Assembly (NCBI GenBank): GCA_009193035.1
Contig: SWDT01000248.1
Location: forward strand, 62,001 to 126,000
Direction of reading: 5' to 3'
DNA: 64,000 bases
DNA from: Halicephalobus mephisto
Taxonomy: Eukaryota > Nematoda > Chromadorea > Rhabditida > Panagrolaimidae
Shown here: one piece after another, positions 43,105-53,800 of the stretch
Layout: the number at the start of each line of letters is the position of its first letter
Numbering within the stretch: position 1 is the first letter of the stretch
Position numbers and translations under genes: made by a program
The notes under the pieces: model-generated
The model's input: the letters and a program-made list of their open reading frames with translations, nothing else
What the model was told of the DNA's origin: nothing
Database searches by the model: none

Positions 43105-43988
43105 GTTAGACCCAGGAAATCTGAAAAAGCAGAATTAGTTTGAGAAACAAAGCAATTCAAGAAAAATGCGTTCAAAAAATCAATTCAAAAAAAACAAATC
43201 CGTTCAAGAAACAAAATCAGTCCAGGAATGCACAACTCCAAAAAATCAATGAATCTAAGAAATAAAGAAGTTCATGAAAATCAAAAAACTAAATAATCTA
43301 AGGAGTAAAATTACTTCGGAAATTTAAGTAATTTAATGTATAAAATTGAAAAAGTAAACAATTTTAAATAATCAAGAAAAATACTCCAAAATAAAACTTA
43401 ACTCCGAAAATAAAGGAACTAAAGATAGGACATAAAGAAATAATTTAAAAACCAAAATTACTTCGAAAATTTAACTAATTTTATATAAAATCCAAAAAAA
43501 ACAAAATCAGTCCAAACAATTATTCCACGAAATCAATTCAAGAAATAACTCCGAAAATAAAGGGATTAAAGATAGGACATAAAGAAATAATTTAAAAACC
43601 AAAATTACTTCGAAAATTTAACTAATTTTATATAAAATCCAAAAAAACAAAATTTTAAAAATTAAATAATTTATGAAATAAATCCAAAAAAAACCTAATT
43701 CGGGAAATAAAGGAATCAAAGATATACGAAAAAAGACAAAATAATTTTCAAAATTTAAAAAAAAATAAGTATTTCAAGAAACAAATCAGCTGCTCATGGT
43801 CGAGAAAACGTCTGAGTTACTCACGAAACGAAAAGCGGCCAAGACAGTAGTTTTCAGGGACTGACTGGCTGTCGTTTGTTCTCTGTTCACTCATCGTTCT
43901 TTCTTTTTTACTCCGCTGTCTTCGCGTGGAATTGACGTGGATATTGATGTCGCCTGATTTAAACTAATTCGTTTTCAGGTAACACAAG
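43105..43988. promoter_or_regulatory. Divergent region between nbet-1 and the phosphate carrier
   Basis: 884 bp. The part 43240-43740 is AT-rich and contains a duplicated block (about 43385-43480 and 43550-43650). The GC-richer part 43790-43980 (GGTCGAGAAAACGTCTGAG, CGGCCAAGACAG, CGCTGTCTTCGCG) is the likely promoter of the carrier. It ends in a splice acceptor CGTTTTCAG at 43970-43978, ten bases before the ATG, which may be used for a spliced leader or a 5' UTR intron. Confidence 0.5.
43385..43650. repeat. Duplicated block of about 100 bp
   Basis: TAAAGATAGGACATAAAGAA, TAATTTAAAAACCAAAATTA, CTTCGAAAATTTAACTAATT and TTATATAAAATCC follow one another at 43413-43505 and again, nearly unchanged, at 43562-43655. 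A third, degraded, partial copy begins near 43700. Confidence 0.8.
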
Positions 43989-45525
43989 ATGGGCATCGCC
44001 GATCAGCTTTCTGAAGTTGCGAAGAGCAATCCGTTCAGTTCTCCTATTCGTTCAGCTAGTTGTGCTTCTGACTGTAAGATTTATTTTTATATACGGATGT
44101 GCTTCCGTCGATAGGGAATTTAGCGTTTACACATCATAACCCAGGTTTTTACGTAAAGCCCTGGAATTTAATACGTTATTTGAGATATTGCAGGATTCGT
44201 CGTGATTGCGCTTGGTTCAGAATGTTTTATAATCGAATGTGTTGAAATTTGGTTTTCCCCGTGCAAATCGCGCTTTAATTTTTGATATGAAATTTTCTAG
44301 CCTTTGCACATGACTTCAGAAACACTTGCCAAAAGTCCGTCAATCGTATATCCAATGAGACAGAGTAATGAATCATGGATTGGTTGGATAGTGATAATCG
44401 CCACTTGGGTTTTTCTTTACTTTAATGTAGTAACATCTTTGTATGACGGGATAATGAGTTTTTTGGGTTATGATGTAGTTATGTATGCTGTTGCACATGT
44501 TGCTGTTAATTTAGCTAATGCAGGTACATCTGGTCTTTCAGCTGGCAGTAACACCGTTGAATTTGGATCCGGTAAATACTTTGCTCTCTGTGGTATCGGT
44601 GGTATCCTCTCCTGTGGAATCACTCACACAGCCATTGTTCCTCTTGATTTGGTCAAATGCCGTATTCAAGTTGGTCTTGTTCTTTGTGAATTTACTCTAA
44701 TTTGACTTGCAGGTAAACCCTGAGAAATACAAGGGTGTTTTCAGTGGTTTTCGTACAACGATTGCCGAGGAAGGTGCCCGTGGATTAGCAAAAGGATGGG
44801 CTCCAACTGCTGTCGGATATTCTCTACAAGGTCTTGGCAAATTTGGCTTCTATGAACTCTTCAAGATCCTCTACGCCGACGCCCTCGGTGAAGAACTCGC
44901 TTACCAATGGCGTACTTCTCTCTACCTTGCTGCTTCCGCCTCTGCCGAGTTCTTCGCAGACATCATGTTGGCGCCAATGGAAGCTACTAAAGTCCGTATT
45001 CAGACTTCCCCTACTGCTCCTCCAACTCTTCGTGGATGTGTTCCTTTCATCTACAAAACTGAAGGGCTCAGTGGTTTCTACAAGGGTCTGCCTCCTCTCT
45101 GGATGCGTCAAATCCCATACACCATGATGAAGTTCGCGTGCTTCGAACGTACCGTTGAACTGCTCTACAAGTACGTCGTCCCCAAGCCTCGTGCTGAATG
45201 CAGTAAGCCTGAACAACTGGTTGTTACATTCATTGCTGGTTACATCGCTGGTGTATTCTGCGCTATTGTCTCCCATCCTGCTGATACTGTCGTTTCCAAG
45301 CTGAATCAAGATGCTGGAGCCAGTGCTGTCGACATCCTCAAGCGTTTGGGTCCAGTCGGTGTCTGGAAGGGTCTTGTCCCACGTATCATCATGATTGGTA
45401 CTCTGACTGCTCTTCAGTGGTTCATCTATGACTTTGTCAAGGTCACTCTTAACATCCCACGTCCTCCACCACCAGAGATGCCAGAATCTCTTAAGAAGAA
45501 ACTCGAAGCTGCAGGAAAATTGTAG
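43989..45525 (+). CDS. SLC25A3: Mitochondrial phosphate carrier (SLC25A3)
   Basis: Inner-membrane carrier that imports phosphate with protons for ATP synthesis. Exons 43989-44073, 44524-44669 and 44713-45525 join in phase to 347 aa. The N-terminal 40 residues (MGIADQLSEVAKSNPFSS...) are a likely presequence. Three Solcar repeats carry the signature motifs PLDLVKCRIQ, PMEATKVRIQ and PADTVVSKLN, with family-specific GWAPTAVGYSLQGLGKFGFYE and RQIPYTMMKFACFERTVE. The C-terminus is PRPPPPEMPESLKKKL plus a short tail, as in C. elegans. Codon use in exon 3 is strongly biased toward C-ending codons, typical of a highly expressed gene. An in-frame alternative first exon lies in intron 1 (see 44301-44523). 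Confidence 0.95.
44301..44523 (+). CDS. In-frame alternative 5' exon of the phosphate carrier (candidate)
   Basis: Acceptor AATTTTCTAG ends at 44300 and is followed nine bases later by ATG (44310). From there a frame stays open for 71 codons and continues without interruption across the normal exon-2 acceptor at 44523 into the carrier frame (GTSGLSAGSNTVEFG). The extra segment encodes two hydrophobic stretches, WIGWIVIIATWVFLYFNVV and DVVMYAVAHVAVNLANAG. If trans-spliced at 44300, it would give a carrier with a membrane-spanning N-terminal extension instead of a presequence. It may also be an unrelated chance frame. No expression evidence is available. Confidence 0.4.
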
Positions 45526-45584
45526 GCACTTCCTTTTTGACTAGATTGTGTGAACATGTAATGTGGTTAAAGTAGTGTTGAGTC

Positions 45585-45590
45585 AATAAA
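45585..45590 (+). terminator. AATAAA polyadenylation signal of the phosphate carrier
   Basis: AATAAA occurs 60 bp after the carrier stop, followed by a GT-rich stretch (CCAGTGTCATTAGACTTGTG). Spacing fits a short nematode 3' UTR. Confidence 0.75.
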
Positions 45591-45758
45591 CCAGTGTCAT
45601 TAGACTTGTGATATCTTTTTTCGAAATGTCTAGGATCATAAACATATTTAACAACGTGGACGGATTGGATCGCAAGTTTTTCTAGATGGATTTTCTGAAA
45701 ACCAAAGAACTGATAGTCACTAAATTTCAACATAAAAGGTAAGAATATTTCGAAATAA

Positions 45759-46575
45759 ATGATTGCGAAATTTTCTAGTGTTCTCTATTACGTCATAGAT
45801 GTGGTTCTTGGGTTTGTTTTGTGCTCGTTTTTGATCAATTCTCAATGGAATGTGATATTATGGAATAATGTTTTGGCATCAATTAATTTTACAGAAAATA
45901 CATCTGAATGGATTGAAAGTAGTCCTGCTGGTTTTAAATTAAATGATCAAGTTAGTAAATTTTTAGCAAATTGTTTTAGATATCAATTAAATTTATGTCG
46001 AAGTAAGTTTTATATATTAAAAAATAATATTTTAAAAAAAATTTTTAGTTTATGTTCAATATATTGGAATGGATTCTGTTAAATATTTACCGTATTTTGC
46101 TCCTGTTGTTGGTGCTTCTGTATTTGTGGGAATTTTAGTGGATTTGACGAATTTTTTGACTATTCACATGAGATGTTTTCACTTATACAGCAAATTGTAT
46201 GTTTTTGAATTTCATAAGGATTTCACGTGAAGATTATTCAACGATTTTAGACTCTTTAAAATGTTTTTCTACGGGATCAGATCGTCTTATTATGCTTTCA
46301 TGGGAAAAAAATACAATCCGCTTCGTGATCGTGTTGATGAAGCAGATATTGGGTTTGGACATCGCTTATTCGCTACATTCCAATTTTTGTTGTTAGCATT
46401 TCTCATGCCGACAATGGTTGTATTTTGTACAGTGTTCTCAGGGGTAAGTATCAGTTCTAATGTCTAAAGTTAACTGATTTTTCAGCTCTTTATCTTGGTT
46501 TTATCAATCGGCGAAGGGTCCGTTTTTCTCACCAAACTCTACATTAATTCTGTTGCTGGTTCTCACAAATCATGA
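45759..46575 (+). CDS. PIGQ: PIG-Q/Gpi1-type subunit of the GPI GlcNAc-transferase, short form
   Basis: Subunit of the ER complex that transfers GlcNAc to phosphatidylinositol, the first step of GPI-anchor synthesis. Exons 45759-46002, 46049-46196, 46251-46443 and 46486-46575 join in phase to 224 aa. The Gpi1 signature SPAGFKLNDQVSKFLANCF is at residues 55-73; later comes the family block MGKKYNPLRDRVDEA followed by HRLFATFQFLLLAFLMPTMVV. The protein is rich in membrane helices. It contains only the conserved Gpi1 core, whereas yeast and human proteins exceed 500 aa; an upstream start is not apparent. It follows the phosphate carrier on the same strand by 233 bp, so an operon is possible. Confidence 0.8.
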
Positions 46576-46766
46576 AAGAACAAGTAATCTTATAATCCGG
46601 ATTTATCGCTGGAGAACTTTACGACTGGAGATCTCATTGTTTGAGGGAAATAATACAATTGCTCATATTCATTAAGAATCTCATTGAAGTTTCTTTAGAT
46701 CCAGAAGTAGTGGAAAATTACGTTGTTTGGGGGTGTAGGTCATGCTCAGATTAAACTTCCTTGGTG

Positions 46767-47187
46767 TACTTTCCTCGAGATTTGAATTGATCGATTAGAT
46801 GACGCAATAAGTGAACTTTCAACTGTGTCTGTTTTGTTCTCTGAGCATGACTATTGTAGAAGAATAGATAAGAATTTGCTGACAGTTCTTGTTTTGAAGT
46901 TTTTGTTGATTGGAGTTCTGTAAATGTTTTCATCGTGTTGCATGGTACTGGGTTCTACTTTACTTACTGCAAAAGGAACTTCATATGCAATTAATAGAGC
47001 TTGTTCAACCTGAAATCGATTACAATTGTTGGAATAAGAGTGACGAAGATGAAGGCTTACGATAGACGATCTCATCAGGAATTCTAAATCAATCGGCCAT
47101 GGAAAGTATGAATGAGGACATCTTGTAGAAATAGTCATCATTGACAATTTCACCAAGAGATTTGTTTTTGGCTTCTTCGACTAACTT
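46767..47187 (-). CDS. Unresolved small minus-strand gene
   Basis: Several splice signals and overlapping open frames indicate a gene: acceptor GACTTTCAG before 47187, donor ATC|GTAAGC at 47061, acceptor ATTTCAG before 47009 and a possible 50-nt intron 46967-46918. The clearest peptide is VEQALLIAYEVPFA. One reading continues it to a stop at 46851; another, after the optional intron, gives a frame ending RHLIDQFKSRGKYTKEV at 46767. An exon that reads KLVEEAKNKSL joined to EFLMRSSIVEQALL is possible through a 71-nt intron. I recognise no family and cannot fix the start. Coding is likely but the structure is unsettled. Confidence 0.4.
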
Positions 47188-47802
47188 CTGAAAGTCAAAT
47201 GAATTCAAAAAACATCGAGATAGTAGTTGATCAATAATGAAAAAGCTAGACTTACAAAATATAACAATCGACAGATTTAAAATCGATAACAAAACACGAA
47301 ACGAAATAATGAAACCTTGGATACGTAACAGTTGCTTCCCTTGATTTACACTATTTTGAAATTTTTTACTTTTAAATCAATATTTTTAGTTCCTTGATTG
47401 GCATATTAAACTAATCCAGCCACTAAAAGATTTAGTCTAAAACGAAAAAAGAACTTAAATTTACAAAATTGGGGAAACAAGCACCGCATAGCCTAAAATC
47501 ATATGTAAACTTCCCGCCTACGCAGTTAAAGTACAAAAAGCGAAAGCTAACACTCAGTCAAGAAGGATGCGAGTCAAGCCTCGCATTGTAGGTTTCTTAA
47601 CGGGTCTAAGTTTATTTTAGGTTACGTTTGAAATGGAAAAACTGGCTTGAAACTACTTTCTGGTTCTAATTCTGAGTTTCCATATTCAGAATCTTTTTAT
47701 TATGAATACCGATATAAAAATGGGAAAACCCGAAAGAACAACTCGAAGTGAATTTGAGATGAGCATTTGAGAAACCAGAATTGAGAATAAATGGTTGAAA
47801 AT
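47188..47802. other. Spacer upstream of the unresolved gene and 3' of fbn-1
   Basis: About 615 bp. It should contain the fbn-1 3' UTR. A compact hairpin, ATGCGAG-tcaagc-CTCGCAT, lies at 47567-47586 next to GAAAGCTAACACTCAGTC. No coding exon supported. Confidence 0.5.
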
Positions 47803-50800
47803 TTAAAATTTGATATATGCCGAGCTTGAATCGTTGATATTTGACGAAAATTCAGAAGGAGTGGTCATCTTTCTCTCTTTCATTGCACGTCTCTTGTAAA
47901 TCATTGTCATGGAAAGTATAGCAAGAACAGAGGTGAGGGCAGACAGCAGAGATAATCCAACCCAGGGCATTCCGACACATATCCGCTCTTCGTCAACTTT
48001 TGAAATGAGACTTCCATCATCAACAACTCCTAAAATAAGAAGTCATATATGAACTTTTTACGAAATGATTCCAATGAGAATTTCTAAAGTTCTTAGAAAG
48101 TAAAGCAACTTAGAACTTTGATTTTACATAGGTTATTTCGAAATCACTCATATTGCAAAAATCACAAATTTTTCACAAAATGGTCTCGATGCGAGTTTCT
48201 GGAAGCTTTTAGGAACAAAAGTAGTTTAAAACTTCAATTTCGCGCGATAATTTCTAAATCAAAATTTTGGAGCTATATCCTGTCTGGATCGATAAATTTC
48301 CAAATCGGAGTACTTAGTCCTCCATTCACCTTTGACGATTAATTTTCAAATACAAAAATATTGAGAAAATCATAATCAACCTCAAAGTACCCTATCAAAA
48401 ACAAGTTATTTTGCTTATATTAAAACTTCACCTTTTGAAAGCCAGTTTTCCATTTGTTGCTGAGCCAATCTTTCTTCTTCATCATCAAGGACTCCAACAA
48501 CAGAAGAATAAATAGCTTTGTTATTAGATTTGATGTTCTTTATTAACATCACCGATTGATCGTCATATTCAGGCATATCAGTAAAAGCAGAATCATCTCT
48601 AATAAATCTAGCTCTCTTCCGAATCGCTTCTCGACGACTTTCACAGTTAATTTCCGGACAACTACCTAAACAAGCAGCACAATCACATTCAAATCTGATC
48701 ATCGAACTATCTGGCCATTTGAATGTTCTAAATTTCGCTCGTAAAAGTGATGGATTGATTCTGATCCATTCTGGAAAAAGTTGAGTTTCAACAGCACATC
48801 CAGCTTCATCAGTTAATTCATACCGTTGTCCATTATCCAGATTTATAGCGTAACAATTTCTAGGAAGAATATGGAAGGAATTATTCGGAAGAACAAATAT
48901 CGCAAGTTTCATAATTTGTCCAACAACAGCACTGTCAATTGTTGAGTCTTGTTCATTTGTAACTGTTAATTGACATAATGGCTGAAGTCCCCGATCGTTT
49001 ATCGTCTCAGCTGTGGTGATTTCAGAGACATTAACATGAGACATGATCATTCGAGTTTCCATCGGATAAGTGCATCTAAGTCGATAAGCATAAGCTTGAT
49101 CGGTGACAAACGTCGGATGTTTCTGGATAATTACTGTCACTGCGAGGGTATCCTAAAGATTGAAAATCCACATATTAAGAACTTAAAAAATCACATTAAA
49201 ATAATTTAAAAATCCATATATCGAAAAAAACAGAAAACCAATATATCAAAAATGTTTAAAAATCCATATATCGAGAATTTAAAAATCTATATGAGGGAAA
49301 ATTTAGAAATTGATATATCAAAAATGTTTAAAAATCCATATATCGAAAATTAAAAAATTAATATATGAGGGAAAATTTAGAAGTTGATATATCAAAAATG
49401 TTTAAAAATCTATATATGAGGAAAAATTTAGAAGTTGATATATCAAAAATGTTTAAAAAATACTTACATTTGGCTCTAATTGCATATCGCAATGAGATAA
49501 CGGGATATGGAACGACAGAGGTAGTTTTTCGTTAGAATCTTTGTTGAAAATCTTGGTGCAGAATGGATTATCGCTTTGTCCTTTAACAAATATCTTCCCG
49601 TTGAAACTTTTATCTTCTTCTGTTAATATAACTGTCATTCCGTCATCTGTACATTGAATTTGAAGTCCATCAGTTCCGTGAGGGGTATTCTGAGCGGGCT
49701 GATAACAGTCCTTTCCGTCGCCCAGGAATCCTTCGGGACATCTGCATTCATACGAACCTTCCGTGTTGATGCAATTTGCTTGATAATGACAACTTGCCGA
49801 ATGCATTTTACATTCATCGACATCTAAAATACAATAACAATTAAAAAAACTAAAAAATATAATTTTCTAACGAAATGGTCCTGAGGGGAATTTCCGGGGA
49901 CTTTTAGGATTTTCGGTTTTTTATGTTAATTTTGATTATACCAGATTCTGGAAGCTTCTATAAGATTATAGGAACATTATTGTAAAAATTAAAATTACTT
50001 TTGTTACAAAGTGGTCCTGACGGGAATTTCCAGGGACTTTTAGGATTTTTAGTTTTCGATACTAATTTTAGTTCTAATGAATTCTGGAAAATTCTAGAAT
50101 CTTCTATGGGATTACAGGAGTATTATTATAAAAATAAAAACTTCTCTACAATGGTCTCAGTGCGAATTTCCAGAACTCGGTAAAAACGAAAGCAACTTAT
50201 GTGAAAATTTTAATTCTGCGCAAATTTCGTAATTTTACAATTTATTTTTTGGAAATATTATCCCTACGTAGATCTGGAGATTTCTAGATTAGGATATATG
50301 AAGGTACGCAATCCTATATCCATTTCCGAAGATTTTGTCATATATGAAATTTCCAACAAACATCGAAATCTTAACTAACACTACAGTAACTCCCGAAAAT
50401 GGGTTATTTTAGTTAAAAAAAATTACCTAAACATTCGGATTTGTCGTTAGGAGCGAAACCACGCCGACATTTGCAAGCTCCGTTGATGCATTCCGAATTT
50501 CTTCCGCATTCTGTTGGACATTCAAAATGGATTAATTGTGGAGCAGAAGTTCCGAAGATTTCAGAAGCCGTGATGGCTTTGTGACACTCCACTCCATCAC
50601 CGATCAGTCCTTCGTTACATTCACAGCGGCCGTCGGACAGACAGGTCGCTTCTGGATGACATACAGAAGGATCAACATGACAGGAAATCCGTTTTGAACA
50701 ATCCAAGCCATTTCCAGAAAATCCTTTTTTACAAGAACAATGACGAGTAGTTTTGTTACAGTATCCATTCATATGACAGACTCCGGGATAATTTATGCAG

Positions 50801-53800
50801 TCTTCAGGATCGAGGACACAGATCCATCCGTTTCCGAAACACCCACTGTTGCATCGGCAGTTTCCAGAAGCACAAGTAGCTTTAGAATGGCACGAGCTAC
50901 AGTTTCCTGCGAATTCTTGTGGAGGTTCAATCGGGACACAAGTAGATCCATCTCCAGTGTATCCCGGTCCACAAACACATCTCCGAGCCACACATTCCGC
51001 AAATTCGTTGCAGAAATTAGATCGAATAACGCAATCCATCTTGTCCGGGACACAGCTTACACCGTCACCGATATATCCTAGATTGCATTGACATTGTTTT
51101 GTTTCTTGATTACAGTAAGCAGAAGCATGACACATCGTCGGATCGGTCGTGCAGTCTTCCCAGATCCTCATACAAGCAATGTACCCGTCTCCCATGAACC
51201 CTTGTCTGCAAACACACTCCCCGCGGTCCAGATCGCAAGTGGCCAAGACGTGACAGGCAGTTCTGTTTGATTCTGAACATCTTTTTCCATCTGAAGTATG
51301 AGTCAAAAATGGATTATCCGTGAATTCCACTGGTGATCTGTCGGTTGTAGGTTCAAAATCATAGGTAGAAGCATCTGTTTCAGCCACGACTTCACATTGA
51401 CTGACTCCATCGCCTTCGAATCCTTTCAAACATCTACATGTACCATCCGGTTGACATCCTGCATTAAAATGACAAATTTGAGGATTAATTCGACAATTTT
51501 GGGACTGATTTGCTGGAACACATTTGAATCCATTTCCAGTGAATCCTTCTCTACAATGACATTCATAACTTCCGTTTGTATTTTTGCAAATAGCATGAAC
51601 ATCACATAATCTAGGAATAGAGCACTCATCGACATCGTCACAACGCATTCCATCTCCGATGTAGCCAATTTTGCAAGAACAGAAATGACGTCCAGGTCGG
51701 ACATCGATACATTCAGCGTTCTCGTCACAATCGTTCTTCGACGGATCAGCACAATTCCCGAGAGCATTAATTGCTAAAAAAGTAATTTCATATAACCAAA
51801 TACTAAAATTAAAGAAAATTCGATATATATTTTGGGATTTCTGAATTCAAACACAAAGAGAGAGAGGTTTATGAAAATTAAAAATTGGTAAATCTGGCAA
51901 CTAGTACTGGTCTCTCTCTCTTCTTTTACCTAAAATTTCGAAATTTTCTAGAAAATTCGTGTCGTAATAATTTTGTAAAAACTTTTATTTTTTATAATGT
52001 CATTTTTAGGATTTCTAAATTCAAACGCAGAGAGAGCTATGTAATAATTCAAGAAAATTGGTAAATTTGGCAACTAGTGCTGGTCTTTTTATTTTTACCT
52101 AAAATTTCGAAATCTCCTGGAAAATCCGCATCGAAAAAATTCTTATTTTTTACAATGATTTGGAATTTTTGAGTTTCCGTACAAAAATAACGAAAATTAA
52201 AAACAATAATTTTCGAAATTAATTTTCTTTAAATTTTAAAAATGTTTAAAAAATTTTGGATATTTATATTCAAAAAAATTACTTTTTTTCTTTTTTTACA
52301 GTAATATGATTTTTGTGAAAGTTTCTAGAATTTTCCAGAATTCGACAGAAATTCTTAAATTTATTTAAAATTTCAATTTTTAGAATTTTAAAAAAAATTT
52401 TGGAAATTTTCATTAAAAATTTTATAAAATGTTCATTTTTTTATTTTTATAATAATATATAATTAAAATAGTCGACTTACGGAGACATTTTCCATCCATT
52501 GGCTGGAATCCGAACATGCAGGAACCACATTGTGGAACTTCTTCGTCATCGATGTGACATGTTTTGTTCAAGGAACGGCACATTTCGATCCAGTCGGAAT
52601 TACAGTCACTGCCGGTGGTTTGTCGTTCGTCTAGAGGGAAACAGTCGGTTCCGTCTCCGCTGTAGCCGGCTCCACAACGACATTCGACTCCGCCGATTCT
52701 GTTGATGCAGTGGGCGTTGACGTGACAGCCGGCGATTCCTCGTTCGCATTCGTCGATGTCGACACAGATCCCGTTTGATCCTTCGTAGCCCGGGGCACAG
52801 GAACAGAAATACCCCCCGGGTTTGTTGAGGCAGTTCGAAGTGGCCCTGTCGCAGTTATCCCTTCCTTCTGAACACTCATCGATGTCTTCGCATTGATTAC
52901 TAACAAGATTGAATCTGTAATTCGCCTGACATTCACAAACATTTTTAAATTCGTCGAGGATTCTGACGGAGAGACAAGAAGAAGCACTTCCTTTGACGGA
53001 GCAAGTTGAAGACAAACATCCCTGGTCTTCCGGATTCTGACAAGCCTTCAGACCATCTCCAGTCCATCCATCCGGACATTGACAACTAAATGACCCAGGC
53101 AAGTTCACACATGTAGCTTGAGGATGACAAGGATTCTGTTGAGCACATTCATCCACATCGTGGCATTGTCTACCGTCTCCTGCATATCCCGGTTGGCATT
53201 GACAGATATATCCTCCCATTATGTTCTGACAAATAGCGTCTTCGTGACATGGATTATTTTCCTCACATTCATTAATATCTAAAATATGAATTTCGTATAA
53301 AAATAAAATATATATGAATTCCATATAAAAATATATGATAAACCTGTGTAAAAGTAAAATATAAATGAGTTTCATGTAAAAATATATATGAAACCCATAA
53401 AACTAAAAAATATATATGATTTTCATATAAAAAATAAAATATATATGGATTTCATGTAAAAATATACATGAAATTCATATAAAACTAAAATATATATATG
53501 AAATTCATATAAAAAATAAAATATATATGAAATTCATATAAAAATCAAATATGTATGATTTTCATATAAAAATAGAATATATATGATGTCATATAAATAT
53601 ATATAATTCATATGAAAAGTGATAAACGTACCAGAACAAACTTCATTTTTCATTCTGAATCCATTTTTACATAAATCACAGTCGATAGTTCCTTGACCGT
53701 CGACAAGACAGATGTGATTCCTTCCGCAATCGGATTTTGCCCATTCGTTCTGGTTGCAATGTCGTTTTTCGATACTAATACAAGTATATCCGTCTCCTGT

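Noticed and set aside
45526..45758. Definite operon between the phosphate carrier and PIG-Q
   Set aside because: The 233-bp gap and same strand are suggestive, but I found no clear acceptor directly before the PIG-Q ATG, so it is left as a possibility.
47567..47586. ATGCGAG/CTCGCAT hairpin as a terminator
   Set aside because: A 7-bp stem with a 6-nt loop is too short to claim function, and such hairpin terminators are not used by pol II.
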